From: Bondarzewia mesenterica
Lineage: Eukaryota > Basidiomycota > Agaricomycetes > Russulales > Bondarzewiaceae
Reading direction: 5' to 3'
NCBI GenBank assembly: GCA_004802705.1
Contig: SGPL01000065.1
Location: 1-64,000 of the forward strand
Length of the DNA stretch: 64,000 nucleotides
Shown piece by piece: positions 47,143-59,471 of the stretch. Both the position numbers and the translations under genes were made by a program. Every line of letters starts with the position of its first letter. The first letter of the stretch is position 1. The notes beneath the pieces are model-generated. The model was not told the origin of the DNA. It saw only the letters and a program-made list of their open reading frames with translations, and made no database searches.

Positions 47143-49114
47143 TCCCGGTGATGATAGTACAGACTACGGTGCTTCATTGTGTACTTTTGGACATCTTCAA
47201 TTATTGCTGTTATGTTTCTCGCCGTTCGTGTCGGCGACTCGACGTTCTATGCATCTGTGCCGGTGTTGAGCAGGTGGTCATTGATGGATGAGAAGATAGC
47301 CCGATGTTTTTGAAGCCTTGATGCCGTGCGGATCGCAGCTCCATTGATAAAGTGTCTGAGAAGAGGTAGAGTATTAGCCGATAGGGTGCACGAGTCTCCG
47401 ACTCGAGCGAACAAGGTGGCCAGAAAAGGAGGGACGAATACGAGGATGAGCTGGCCACGCTTCTTGGTAGGCGCGAATTCATCGCTCCGTCAAACCACGC
47501 GGATAGCACCGGCGTCGAGGTCGCCGGGATTCACTTGCAATATATTGGCGAATTCACGGCGGGGGCCACGAACGTCGAAGGCATGGCGGACTACTCGACT
47601 GGGACGCGAAGACCTACTTTGCCATGATTGTCGGAAGTCTAAAAACGGGCGAATTCCATTTGGGGAGGACGGGTGCCAAAACGAGATCGAGGAGAGGGTT
47701 GTGCGGGGGAAATGGACTCGAAGAGGGGAAGCTGGGCGACGCTTGTTGAATCGGGGCTGGACAGCTTGGATCGCGAGATGGCTATCGCGATAGCCCACGA
47801 GGCCCGCGTGCGGTGCGGCACTGGGCAACGGCGAGCTCGACGGACGCGATCGTGTCCCCCCCTTTTGCTCCCCCGCCCGATATCCCGATGGCCATCTTCT
47901 GGACGCTCCCATCGAGCGGTCACACCCAGCCAAAAGCATAAATCGGGGATGACGCGGTCCCAGTCACCGATGACCATCGGGGGACGTCAGCGAACGTCTC
48001 AAAGACGCATGGCAAGATTCTCGTTTTTTCCGATCCCGGCCGCGGTGCAGTTCGAGAAGGCCCTCCGCTACCAGCAGCTCAGCTATCGGAGATAGCCTTC
48101 CCAGCCTCCCGGCGAGCTCAGCAAGCGTTATCGAGATGGTTTCCAGAGCGCGTTTCTGAGCAACTCACGGCGACACCGCTTGCGGGAGAAAAAAAACCCA
48201 CAAGAAAAGGAGATCCCTGCTCTGAACCCGGCGACGACTCTTGGCCGTCATGGAAGGGAAGCCCAAGGCGGCCGCGGTGATATCTCACCTCGCGAGGAGG
48301 ACAGCCTGCTCAATTGAAATCGGGGCGACGATCCTCATCGACATCATCGGGCTTTTGACGTTACGGAGAATCTCGATGGCGAAGAGAAGGCCGTCCCGCG
48401 CGCCGCGTCGAGGCTCGCGCATTCCTGAATTCATGCGCGCACCGCCGTTCCACGTCTCGCGTTTCAGCATTCAACGTGAAATGGTGGTCAATTCCCGCTC
48501 GATGCCAGTCCGCCCAATTAGTCATACGGCCCTTCCTGGTGTCCCGTACCAGCACTCGACCCACCTTTGCCGTCGCACCCACCGCGAGGAAGGTCGCCAT
48601 AGAATGCCCGTGGATCGCGCACGTGTGGATACCTTGCCTCTCTTCCGGAAAATCATCAGCCCCAGACACACAGAATGTTCAGAACCGCTCGCAACACCTC
48701 TGTCGTCGACGCTGGCGAGGACGGCGCTTTGGCCGGAGACACAGAAAAACGGTGATCACGGATGGCCAAAGGCTATATCGGGAACGTGTATGGGTCCGTC
48801 CCTGACATAGGCTGTCATCGGACTTTTTACGAGACAAGCTCAAGACAATCGTCAATTTTATGTATGGAAATTTTCGGACCTGCGTACACGTGTAACCATC
48901 ATTCGTCATAATCTACTAGCAGAAAAAATCAAAATCGACCCGAGTCCGTAAGAGCGACAGAAGTGAGTAGGAGGTACATTCGAGCACAACAAAGATCAAG
49001 TACAACAACCCGCGGCCAGCGACTGATCGTACATACAAAATAGAAGACGGCTGTCAAAGCATCGTGTCCGTTTTCTCGAGTCCTGCGAGTCCGTACCCAC
49101 CCCGTCGACGACAA
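47143..49114. other. GC-rich stretch with broken coding-like frames
   Basis: From about 47,430 a plus frame reads DEYEDELATLLGRREFIAPS, NHADSTGVEVAGIHLQYIGE and FTAGATNVEGMADYS. Shortly after, in another frame, comes WDAKTYFAMIVGSLKTGEFH. Later pieces include LVESGLDSLDREMAIAIAHE (47,745) and VQFEKALRYQQLSYRR (48,045). These look like protein but need repeated frame shifts that splicing does not explain. I suspect a decayed gene or element ORF of unknown family. The last 300 bases are the 3' flank of the zinc-finger gene. Confidence 0.4.
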
Positions 49115-50274
49115 TCAGCCTCCGCGAGACGCGTCCGCGCAACTCTTCAGATGCCGCTTGAGCGAGTCCTCGCGCGCGTACACCTTGCCGCAGAACGGGC
49201 ATTTGATCTCGATGTCAGAATGCAGGCTCTGGACGTGCCGCTGCATGTCGTGGCGCCGAGTGAAGGTGATCCCCGGACAGTACGGGCACTCGAATGCCGA
49301 CGACGAGGAAGAGGACGGAGAGGAGGAGGCAGACGCGCTGGGAGGCGATGGCGCGGGCGCGCCGTAGGGTGGGGGCCCCGGGACGTAGACGTGGGCCGAA
49401 GTCGGGGAGGGGTGACCGGCTAACTGCGATGGGGTGGGAATGAACTGTTGCTGCGTGGAGGGATACGGGCTGTACTGGTGTGAAGGCGCGACGGTGTGGC
49501 CGTGATACATCGGCGCGGCATAACCTTGGTATTGGATCGAGTGTTGGGCGGGGAGCGGGGCGTGCGCATGGGGCTGGGAGTGAGGATGGGGATGGGGATG
49601 AGAGTATCCGTGTTGTGGAAGAGGATATCCTGAGTGACCCTGGCCCGACGGGGCGTGTCCATCATGCGGATTGGCAGAGTTAAGAGTGAACGGGTGAGAG
49701 TGAAGGACGGGGGGATAACCGGCAGCTAAGAGAAAGACATCAGGAAATCAATGACCTGGCCGCGGTGAAGAAAAGCATGCGAGGATGAGATGTACCATGA
49801 GAATGGAAGTAGGGGGCGGGGACGCCTGAGGCGTTAATGGATGAGTCGGAGTTGTCGCGGTATTGACCAGAGCGGGCATCGTCGGTGGAATGCTGGGGGG
49901 AGGTGCGGTGGTAGGCAGAGCGATAGAGATCGTTGGGATGGTTCATGACGGTCGAAAGGCTGGAGAGACGGGCTGGAGAGAGAGGGAGGATGTGAGTGGA
50001 CTTTTTATAGTAGACGTTGGGATGCATGTACGAAAAAACAGACTGACAGGGACTGGGACCCTATGGTAGGGGAAGGGGTATATGTGTACTCCTGGAGAGG
50101 CATGACCTGGCGACGAGCGACGGGCGGGGAGGTGGTGTTGGAGGTGGAGAGATCTAGGGGAGATCTGGGCATAGGAAAGGAACGAGGAGGTCGAGGAGCC
50201 GGATAACCAGTTGGGGTGGCATAAGGCCCATTTCGGTAACGAGGGCGCTGTTGAGGTGGACCGTCATCGTGCAC
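49115..50274 (-). CDS. C2H2 zinc-finger transcription factor (two fingers)
   Basis: The start at 50,274 gives MHDDGPPQQRPRYRNGPY. At least two introns follow: one ends at CTCTCTCCAG near 49,978, and one starts at G|GTACAT (about 49,797) and ends TCTCTTAG (about 49,730). The long N-terminal part is Pro/His/Ser/Tyr-rich. The C-terminus carries two C2H2 fingers: FECPYCPGITFTRRHDMQRH with VQSLH, and IKCPFCGKVYAREDSLKRHL with KSC, whose final zinc ligand is Cys. The stop is at 49,115. Two closely spaced C-terminal fingers behind a low-complexity region are common among basidiomycete regulators. The target genes are unknown. The first intron's donor is not certain. Confidence 0.85.
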
Positions 50275-52241
50275 GAATCAGGAGCGCTTCTTCGCCCAGC
50301 AAAGGCAAACACTCTCCCCTTCGATCTTCGCTCCTTCCATGTCGCTCCTCCGGCAGCTGGTCCGCCGTGCATCAGCGCCAGCTCCGGGTCGGCCCACCGT
50401 GTTTCAAGTCAGACACACAAAGTCAGCCAGTTCTAAAAAATCCTGTCCCGACTCGCGTGCACGCTGTTCGTCCAACCGCGCCGCGATTTCTGACACACTT
50501 CCCCTCAGCCTGAAATGGGCGCCGGATCCTTCCGGGTTTCCCAGCGATGTCCACGCTTGCTAGTCCAAACCCTACGGTCGCGATCGGCGTGCGATCACAA
50601 GGGCCGCCTGCACAGCAGTCATCGCCATCCTCTGCGCTCGATCTCGCTCGATCCCCGATCCCGTCCCAGATGCCCGTGCCGACGTCCTCTGCACATCAGC
50701 CGTGTCAGTCGTCGCTGCAAGTCAACCGCCCTCCCCCCCGACAATCGCTACGTTATTTCTATTGTTTCAGAGTTCGCATTTTTTCTGATGAAACCCGACC
50801 CACGCATTCGATGCTGAGAGCGTTGACAACAACGGCCGACTAGCCCGGGACACTAACTATTTTCAGCCGTCCTCCCTCGACACGTTGAGCTTGAGCGTCC
50901 CGCTGTCCGATCGTCGAGGACAAGAAAGTAAGACTTTCGGAAACAGCTACCGTCGTGAAGAACTCATCTTCACTCTTCGGGAGCGCGATGAAGGCGTTCG
51001 CGATCCCCATGACCGATCGCGAACGTACGGCAGTTCATGTCAGGGGACAGGAGACGTCCAAGGCCCTGAACAGAAGGAGATTAAAAACACGACAGGTATC
51101 GTACGGAACCTACGTGATATCCGAATCTGTTTTCGAGGGTTTGAGGCACGAGCGGAACAATATCCATCTGGAGAAATGCACCGAGCGAGAAAGAAGCTCC
51201 AGAAGACGCTTCCGGTGCGCAGTTCTGTCCGAAGAGGTAAGACCTGTGTGGTGTGGAGAGTACCTATGTCAGTAATCACTGCACTGAAAGAAGAAGACAA
51301 ACAGGGGGAGAAAAGGAAAACAGCGTCAGAGACGACTTCTATGTGTCCGTGCATTTGGACCCCTGTTTTACGATGGTAAGGTATTGAACACAAGCACCCA
51401 CAGTTGCCGCATTTGGTCGAGGAACAGTTGCAAGTTTTTTGATGCATGCGAAGGTCGTGCCACACGACAGACCGTCTCGTCAGGGTCCAAGGCAGACTGA
51501 AATTTGACTGATGACAATTCGGACCTGTTGGACGTTAGGCCAAATATGTCCGAAGAATGAGACTTACAAAAAATGACGACAGGGTAGCATGGCAGAGATT
51601 TTTTTTTTCATACCCCATAGGTATGACATTAAGCCGAACACGCAATCAGATACATAGCGGACGAGATGCCATGGATCAAGCGCCGATGGCTTTCTATTGA
51701 ATAACAACATCAGCCGGTGGCACTGATTTTCTTGCATCGGTAGAAGAATAATGTGGGGAATTGAGAGCATATAGACGTGCATCGAGATGGAACCGAAGTA
51801 TACGGGCGCGGCAAATATAATCAGAGAAATTTTTTTGCCGATGCATAGAGTCAGATCATCTGGGCAAAATTTATTAGGAACGCGCGTGGAGTTTTAAAAG
51901 ATGCTGCTACAATTTGAAGGAAGAGACGGTTACATACAGGTTGCCGGAGGAAACTCAATCGCAACCTGCTCCCGACATAACGCGCGAACTTGAGCAAGTT
52001 AGGCGTGCTGCGATGGACGCCGTTTCGGCTTTGTCGTCAGTTTCAGAGCTGCCAGCTACTGCTCGTGGATAGGGCGGAAGGAGCTGAGAGCTGTACATGT
52101 CAACAAACTAGACTTTTCGCCCCGGTTCCGGTCGCGCTAATTGGCACACAGCAGCGTGACCGCTGACGCGCGTCCTGAAGGCCTGACTCCTCGCGCGTCT
52201 CGACTTTGTGAATTTCGCGCCACACTTGCACTTGGTACCCC
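50275..52241. other. Upstream region with an unresolved plus-strand coding candidate
   Basis: Open plus frames at 50,339-50,563, 50,547-50,843 and 50,870-51,379 have fair codon character. One piece reads LFGSAMKAFAIPMTDRERTA near 50,980, and a typical branch-site and acceptor (ACTAACTATTTTCAG) lies at 50,852-50,866. I could not join them into one model or recognise a domain. A short lineage-specific gene is possible. The stretch 51,480-52,241 shows nothing beyond the presumed phosphatase promoter. Confidence 0.35.
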
Positions 52242-53597
52242 ATGGCGCCTTTCGACCTGGACGCATGTATAGAGCAGCTCCTGCGCAAACAACTCCTGCA
52301 CGAGGCTTTGCTCCGCGAGATATGCGAAAAGACGAAGGAGGTCCTCATGCGAGAGTCGAATGTCGTCCATGTCAGCGCGCCCGTGACTGTGGTCGGTGAC
52401 ATCCATGGGTGCGCACCTTCCTGACATACGCACAACTTGACCTCGATCGTTAATCGACTCTCAAGTCAGTTTTATGACCTCTTAGAGATATTTCGCATCG
52501 GCGGTTACGCTCCCCACACCAATTACTTGTTTCTCGGTGCGTGCGCTCCCTTCGCCGAGTTCTCACATGGGTTTGACTCCATTCTGCAGGCGATTACGTT
52601 GACCGAGGACTCTTCAGCGTCGAGACCATATCCCTTCTCACGTGTCTCAAGCTACGATATCCCGACAGAGTGCAGCTGATACGCGGAAACCACGAGTCGA
52701 GAGCGGTCACCCAGGTGCGGGAATGGACGGCCCTTCTCATGAATGTTGCGGCGCCTGACAGCGTTACAGACGTACGGGTTCTACACCGAATGCGTCCGTA
52801 AATACGGAACCTCAAGAGTTTGGACGTATTTCACCGACATGTTCGACTTCTTGACATTGTCCGTTGTCATTGATGACAGAATCTTTTGCGTGCACGGTGG
52901 TGAGTGAATGTCGGTGTGCCTATTCTTAGCATTCGTCCTATTTTTTTTTGTCACATGTAGGTTTGTCGCCATCAATACACTCCATAGACCAGATAAAGGT
53001 CGTCGACCGATTTCGAGGTAAGCTAGGAAATTGACACACGACACACACTTCACTCGGCTTACGAACGCATTCAGAAATCCCGCACGAGGGCCCCATGGCT
53101 GACCTTGTGTGGTCAGACCCAGACGCAGAAAAAGAAGATTTCGCGATATCACCTAGGTCCGTCTCGCGCAAGAGTCCAGTTCTAACATGACCGAAATGCT
53201 CATCGCGCGACGCAGAGGGGCGGGCTACACGTTTGGCTCCGGCGTCGTGCACAAGTTTCTTGAAACGAACAGCATGTCTCATATCCTCCGCGCACACCAG
53301 CTGTGCATGGAAGGCTACGCATCCCTATTCGACAATCATCTGTCGACGGTATGGTCGGCTCCAAATTATTGCTACCGATGTGGCAACTCGGCAAGCATAC
53401 TGGAAGTGGGTCCTGGGGGAACTATGTATTTCAACGTTTTCGAGGCCGCGCCGGAGAACGAAAGGGACGGCCCAATGCATCAGGCCGCCCAGAACGCTGG
53501 CGGAAAGGTGAGTCATTCGATACCCATGACACCGGAACCTGTATGAGACTAAAATCCGTGGGCTTTCTTTCCATAGCTACCTGAATACTTTTTATAG
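52242..53597 (+). CDS. PPG1: PP2A-like serine/threonine phosphatase catalytic subunit, PPG1 type
   Basis: Exon 1 is 52,242-52,408, exon 2 starts at 52,466, and several short exons follow up to the stop at 53,595-53,597. The metallophosphatase motifs are complete: GDIHG, GDYVDRG, RGNHES, then [41 protein letters not shown] and [10 protein letters not shown]. The last exon adds LPEYFL, the PP2A-type C-terminal YFL tail that is methylated in these enzymes and binds scaffold subunits. The N-terminal part [19 protein letters not shown] matches the PPG1 branch better than PP2A itself. Yeast Ppg1 acts in glycogen metabolism and with the STRIPAK-like Far complex. All catalytic residues are present, so it should be active. 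Confidence 0.92.
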
Positions 53598-54144
53598 TCT
53601 GGCTAATGTATTGATACCTATCACGACTGTTTATGATTGTCCTGCAAGATTTTTTTGGACTCGAGGCCTGTTGGACAGCAATCGATGTTCTGCTGTCGAA
53701 TACCGGATACTTGGCTGGACCACGGTGATGCTTCCCATGCAGTAACGAGCAGGGTAACATTGTAAGGACAGATGACCTGCGAAGTATGATCCGGTGGGAA
53801 TATCTCAAATGGCACGTCCACATGTCTTACTTCACAACATGTATTTTGCTGCACGAGACCCAACGCAGTGACCGAGATTAATTTTTGGAGAGTAACAACC
53901 AACCATGACTGCTGCTGTTACTGAGGCCCTGTTCGGCTGCCGGTCAGGTTTGGCTTGGCTACCTGCCAAAATCGTAGCAACAGGCCCCGGGGCAGTTAGG
54001 ATCACTGGCGCTGGGTACGAATTTCGCAGGCCAGCCCAATCAAACCCAACCTAGCAGGGCAGCCGAACAAGAACCTCTTAGCTAGTGATGGGTATTCTGT
54101 CCGCTTATCTGCCCTTGCGAATGACGGCTGCCGGCAGTACCAAT
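53598..54144. other. Intergenic region between convergent genes
   Basis: About 550 bases between the phosphatase stop and the CRAL-TRIO stop. It holds a MITE-like insertion and no gene. Confidence 0.5.
53923..54077. mobile_element. 155-base MITE-like element, hAT-type ends
   Basis: The left end GAGGCCCTGTTCGGCTGCC and the right end, read on the other strand as GAGGTTCTTGTTCGGCTGCC, form near-identical inverted repeats around about 115 bases. The TGTTCGGCTGCC core recalls hAT-superfamily ends. No perfect 8-base target duplication is visible. Confidence 0.55.
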
Positions 54145-55635
54145 CTACCGAGTTAGATGTCGTCTTCTATTCGCTATCCTCACGATACATGACGCCAGGA
54201 GAAGTAGGAGACTCAAGGTGATTGATGTCTTCCACCTCTCCCACCAGAGGACCGCAAGTGTCCGGACTAGGTCCCGTTTACGTTGACGTCCATGATGCAG
54301 ATGTGGTACGAATGAACCTGAGCGTGAGGACGTGGGCATGACGGGGTAGCCGAAGAACGGGTTGTAGCGAGACCTAGGAGAGATTTGGGTAGCAGCGGCC
54401 GGTTTAGGGTGAGAATATCGTGGCGGATAATCAGAGTCAGTCCTCGGAGGTACCGCAGGAGATGAAGGATTGGCAGGTACGCCTAAGATATTTGGTAGAT
54501 CCTTTAGCAGAGGAAGTCGGCCCCCGTAATCTAATGAACGTGGTAAGCCGTGAGGATGGGAACAGAAGCGGACATTTCATGTACCTTGCGGAAGTGAAGA
54601 GAGTGGAACGACGTCATATAAAGCCTCCATGGATGGAAAGAATACTTTGGATAGAGCGTTCTCGGGAAGAACGCGCCTTCGAAGACACACGGTTGGGTTC
54701 TCTGACTAATGCGTAAGACAGGTGGGCTCACTTGGCGAAGTTCCAAAGACCTGCATGAGTCCATGTATAATTGATCATGAATACTGAAGAACGAGAAATC
54801 ATGTCAGGAGGAGTGCTAGAAAAATGGAGCCATTGTCTGCACCTGCACCCAAAAGCCCTGGGAAGCGAGGGACAATTTCTCGGATATACCACCCCAGAAG
54901 ATCAACATTCTGAAAAGTGTTATTAGCCATAGTATGCCATAGTAGTGAGATACGTGAAAGGGAACTAGGGCGTGTCAGGCGTACCATACTTCGCAAGGAA
55001 ACATTTGTCATGTCGATTATAATGATATATTGCAGAACAGGATATTCCGAACAGTCTCGGAGAGAGGAATTGATGTCTTGAAGGTGAGCACGGAGATTTT
55101 CTATGACGTACAACAGGTAGTCTTTGATAGAGTCGGAAAAATCGTTCAGGGAGGCAGGGCGGAGGATAAGGATGGGTCGATCAAGTACGTCGTGTGCAGG
55201 CGGGGGGAGGCAGTAGAGAAGGTCCGCCGGTCCATACGTAGACGGAATTACAGGTAGGTTAGTTATCCGCCAGAGCAACGTCGTGCGCATTGTCTCCAAT
55301 GCAAAAGAACAAGTGAATCTGTGCCTCTAGAGTGCGATTAACCTCGACTTCCTGCGGTCGTGTGATGATGATGTTTACCTTGAGCATACGGAAAATAGAG
55401 CCTGGAGAAGAGCCTCAGAGACGCAGGTTGAATGAGAATGAGCTGCTTACCGACGTCCGTGAGCCACGCGTTTTGCCATTCTCGTGTCCTCATCGTTGAG
55501 TTCCAATTCATCCACAACATTGGGCAAGATTTGCTCCCGGAGTTTTGTTTGAAAGTCCGAGAGCAGTTCCAAGTTCTCGAAGTAAAGCAGCTTCAGCTGG
55601 TCATGATCAAAGCGAAGTGGAGTAGAAATGTCCAT
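54145..55635 (-). CDS. CRAL-TRIO (Sec14-like) lipid-binding protein with C-terminal membrane segment
   Basis: The start at 55,635 gives MDISTPLRFDHDQLK; an in-frame ATG at 55,647 is the alternative. Small N-terminal exons (WLTDVG, TMRTTLLWRITN) lead to the CRAL-TRIO domain: DRPILILRPASLNDFSDSIK, YPVLQYIIIIDMTNVSLRS, LLGWYIREIVPRFPGLLGA, NYTWTHAGLWNFAK, LPENALSKVFFPSMEALYDV and PLSSLPQDYGG. A Pro/Ser-rich tail and a hydrophobic segment (ITLSLLLLLASCIVRIA) end at 54,145. Sec14-type proteins bind phospholipids or other hydrophobic ligands; the terminal membrane anchor suggests it is tethered to an internal membrane. Exon joins between 55,280 and 55,450 are uncertain. It is divergent from the FAD monooxygenase. 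Confidence 0.84.
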
Positions 55636-56351
55636 GGCGAGACACAAGTCACAACTTCATTCATAATGTCAGACGCTGTACTGGGTGTGCTGAAGACACC
55701 TTGCAGGGAAGCATGTGATAGTTTGATGGGGCCTTTCCAGCGTGGTTAGGGTTTATTGATATGGTCTGCTTACGTTTCCGTGTCTTCTTGACAGCGTGAG
55801 CTACTCAGCTGGGGACATCATCTATCATGATCGTTTTTCCACTTTCGATGCGGATAGCTCATCAACTGAGTACCCGTTCAGCCCGAATTCAAAATTTGCG
55901 GTCCTCTGGCTCAGTGCTTAATGTTTAACATACGACGTTGTCGGATCTGTTCTAAGGCCATACCGAACTGGGTCATTCGGTTCTCAGATCTCCTAGTTTG
56001 AACTTGATCTCAGGTCTTCTTCGAGCTCGAGCTCGAACGTTCTCAACCAGAGAATTTAACCTCCAACGCATCTTCTACGGTTAAATGGTATGCACGAGCG
56101 CCCACTGTATTGAGCTTACCCATGTGATACTGGGAATTACTGGTCTTATAATAGGAAGATGAGATGGCTTGAACAATCATCCGTGGGCTTGAGGGGGACG
56201 ATCCCCGAGTCCTGACCGTAACTGTCTTCAGCCGTGCGATAAGTAGCAGCCGAGTCCGACTGATATCACTCTTATTTATATAAATGAAAGGGGGGAAATG
56301 GTATGCCGACACCTTGTCGCCTTTTTTCAGTTGTCCTCACACTGCTTCGAT
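55636..56351. other. Divergent promoter region CRAL-TRIO / FAD monooxygenase
   Basis: About 0.7 kb shared by two divergent genes. A perfect palindrome TCGAGCTCGAGCTCGA lies at about 56,017-56,032, and a TATA box for the monooxygenase at 56,277. Confidence 0.5.
56277..56284 (+). promoter_or_regulatory. TATA box of the FAD monooxygenase gene
   Basis: TATATAAA, a consensus core-promoter motif, lies 68 bases upstream of the start codon at 56,352. Confidence 0.55.
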
Positions 56352-58133
56352 ATGCAGGGGTCTTCACTTTCTTCGCATCAAGCTCAAACTATAACCGTAA
56401 GAAATATGCCATGTTTCTATCTGATCCAATCTTTGACAGCATGCATCCTGGCACAGGAAGGAGATCTTCGAGAACATGGCAAGGCCTCGTTGTCTCTGAA
56501 TATAGTCATCGTGGGATGTGGTATTGGTGGTCTGGCTGCCGCTCACTGCTTAGGTCGAGCTGGGCATAATATCACACTCTTGGAGCAATCCCCAGTCATT
56601 GGTGAAGTAGGGGCTGGAATCCAGGTCACTCCTAACGTCTCCCGTTTATTGATTCGTTGGGGAGTTGGCGATCGCCTTGATAAGCAGGGCATACGGCCGC
56701 TAGGATTTTCATTTCGGAGATGTGAGTGTCCTGTAAACTCACCTTTGTTGTGCCAGTACTGATTTTTTATGACGTAGATCAGGATGGAGAAGAGGTGGGG
56801 TGGTCTGCCTTGGGCGAGCAAATGACAAAGGACCATGGAGCACCTTACTATCACCTTCACGTTTGTTCTGCCGTCATTTAAAAATTGAGCATATTTCTGA
56901 TATAGTTTTACAGCGTGCCGAACTTCATGGAGCGTTGTCTGAACTTGCGCTTTCCTACGCAACCTTCCGTCTCAACTCTCGCGTAGTGTCTATCGATCCA
57001 TCAGTGCCAACCTTAACTCTGCAAACAGGAGAAGTGATTACCGCAGACCTGATCATTGCGGCCGATGGCGTACGGAGTATGATCCGAGAAGTAGTCGTTG
57101 GTGGACCTGACAAACCGATTCCAACGGGAGATGCTGCATATCGAGCCATCATCCCTACGGCGGAAATGGCTGAGGATCCAGAGTTAAAGCCTTTCCTCGA
57201 CAAACCGCAGATGAATGCATGGATGGGTCCCAACAAGCACGTCATGATGTATAAAATTGTCTGTACCGCATCTTCCCATCAGCCACGAAAGTCACGTCTG
57301 ACGAGATGGATGTAGCGGTCTACAGAATGCAATCTGGTGTTGTGCCATCCAGACAGAGGCGCCACAGAGTCATGGACGGCGGAGGGAAATGTCGACAAGA
57401 TGCGAGAGGAGTATAAAGATTTCGAACCTCGGTCCGTGGCTTTTCACGATCTGCTACCTTTCACTGATCCAACGGCCGCAGGGTCCAAAAAATATTGGCC
57501 TTGGTACCCCAGACTATGGTCTGGAGACTGATGGACCGTGAACCGTTGAGCAAATGGATACACAAAGATGGCAGAGTAGCGCTGATGGGTGATGCTTGCC
57601 ATCCCATGCTCGTGAGTTTGATTAAGCTTCATCCTTTTGCCAAGAATCCCGACCGATTCCCTCAGCCTTATCGAGCTCAAGGCGCCGCTATGGCCGTAAG
57701 TGTCGTTGCCTTTTTTCCTTTTTTGATATCCGCGTCACTATCTTATCCCACGTAGATCGAGGATGCTGCCGTTCTGGGCGTCCTGTTCTCGCATCTATCA
57801 GACTATTCTCAGATTCATCCCTTCCTTTCGGCCTATGAGAGCATTCGTTACCCTAGGACGACAAGCACTCAGCTTTCCTCTCGACTCAATCAGCGTATTT
57901 ACCACTATGAAGATGGGCCCGAACAAGAGGCACGCGATGCATCCATGCGCGAGGCCATGTTGCGGGCGTTGGGAAAAGCTGGGGCCGAGATAGTTCCTTC
58001 GGATAACTCTGGGAACGCGAATCAGTGGGCGGACAAGCGGAAGAATATAGAGCAATTCAGTTATGACGCAGAGTTGGAGGCGGAGAAGTGGTGGCGGCAG
58101 AACGGGGATGCTCTTTTGTCATCTGCGAAGTGA
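56352..58133 (+). CDS. FAD-dependent monooxygenase, salicylate hydroxylase-like
   Basis: The first exon MQGSSLSSHQAQTIT ends at GTAAGA and is joined to EGDLREHGKASLSLNIVIVG. The Rossmann motif GCGIGGLAAAHCL opens the FAD domain, then LLEQSPVIGEVGAGIQVTPN. The middle part has YATFRLNSRVVSID, ADLIIAADGVRSMIRE (the DG motif) and YRAIIPTAEM. An intron ending at GATGTAG restores NLVLCHPDRGATESWTAEG. The second FAD motif is GRVALMGDACHPM, then YRAQGAAMAIEDAAVLGVLF. The C-terminus is long and helical (EAEKWWRQNGDALL); the stop is at 58,131. These enzymes hydroxylate aromatic acids with NAD(P)H and oxygen. The substrate cannot be read from sequence. Five or more introns are present. Confidence 0.9.
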
Positions 58134-58558
58134 TCCTCGGGCCTTAGGAAGGAGATAACGAAGCACAGGGTGTGTACTTGCAAATTCTATGTACGACGAT
58201 GTACTTTTAGCATGATCCATCACGTTAACGTTCTTGTCATATGCCTGACGATTTTTTCTTATTCTATTGTGTTCCTAGAACTTCTGTGCAATGTTATGTT
58301 GATTTCTTCTTCGAAAGGTGACTGTCAGCGATGGAATATCAACTCGAACTGGACTGGTGACGGGCCTCCCAAGCATGCGAAATCGACTGACAAGATGTGT
58401 CAGAAGCCAGACCAGTCGTACCGAGGAACGTGTAGTCTTGAACTAGATTTCAGGGTGGTGTTCAGTCGTAATCGCCACTGCGAACATTATATATTTTCTA
58501 GCAACTTCCCCTTTACGCATCTCCCCACCCTCGTAAGTGCAGTTGAAGATTGACCAGC
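58134..58558. other. Intergenic region
   Basis: About 425 bases between two plus-strand genes. A short intron-like pair of signals lies near 58,532, but no upstream exon of the next gene is supported. Confidence 0.4.
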
Positions 58559-59471
58559 ATGCCTCCATCCTTCTATGTCGACAGTATTGCCGACGACAAT
58601 GACGCTGGCCATCATTCCTTAGGTTCTTCCTATAGCATTATAGCCCCTCAGACCGATGAGTCTTCCTGCGCCTACCTCAGTGGTCCTGGTCATCGTTCTT
58701 CTCGCACCGGTTGTGGAAATCTCAGCAATCTCTTGCGTTATCAACCAATTCAAGACCAGTCCCCGCTTATACAGGAGACACGCCCCTCACGACAATCTCT
58801 TCCGGTGGATGTACTCCATGAGAAGATTTTGCCAGCACATGTCCATGGTGACCAGCGACATCGCTACACATCCCTCCCTACTATCGATGCTCCCGATCTT
58901 TTAAAGCACTCCCCCGATCGTGAAATCAGAATGGCTGACTATTCTCCTCCAATTGATTCACAATGTTCACCTCATATACCCGAGCGGCCTCTGCGACCAC
59001 GCTTCCCTCACGTAGACAGCGAGTTCATTCGTCGCGGCTCTGGAGGTTCGCCTCTCTTTGAGAAACATCAGAGGCTGCAGGCAGAGTTGGAGGATGACGG
59101 TTACACACCTCGCGACTCCGGCGAGGAAGGACTTCCGCACGGTATATCTTCATGGGCATGGCCGGCACCAACAGATACTCGCCCACGGAAGGATGCAGCA
59201 GAGACGGAGAAGGTCGATATGGACGATTTTGGAGGTATGGAAGCAGAGGTGAAGCAAAAGTCGGAACTCGAACTTATTCTCAAATCTCTAGGCGTCCAGA
59301 ATTCTGATGACAGTGCGTTGAGATTAACTAACGCTGATAATGTTGCGACTGACATGTTCGATGGTAGATTCGGACCGCTCGTACTACGGTTCAATCATAG
59401 ATTCCGAGGCTTCGTGGTCGGATGATGAGGGTATGGGTGATCAGGGCAAAATATCTGGAAGGCATACTTAG
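58559..59471 (+). CDS. Uncharacterised acidic, disordered protein
   Basis: Exons 58,559-59,312 and 59,368-59,471 give 285 residues from MPPSFYVDSIADDND. No domain is recognised. The protein is Ser/Pro/Asp-rich and largely disordered. It has one helical, charged stretch near the end (GMEAEVKQKSELELILKSLG) that may bind a partner. The intron is supported by a GTGCGT donor, a CTAAC branch site and a TAG acceptor; its removal gives SYYGSIIDSEASWSDDEG, an acidic Trp-containing end. It lies 256 bases upstream of the SET methyltransferase on the same strand. Confidence 0.62.

Noticed and set aside
53914..54085. Target-site duplication of the 155-base MITE
   Set aside because: The flanks (TGTTACT and TTAGCTAG) do not match over eight bases.
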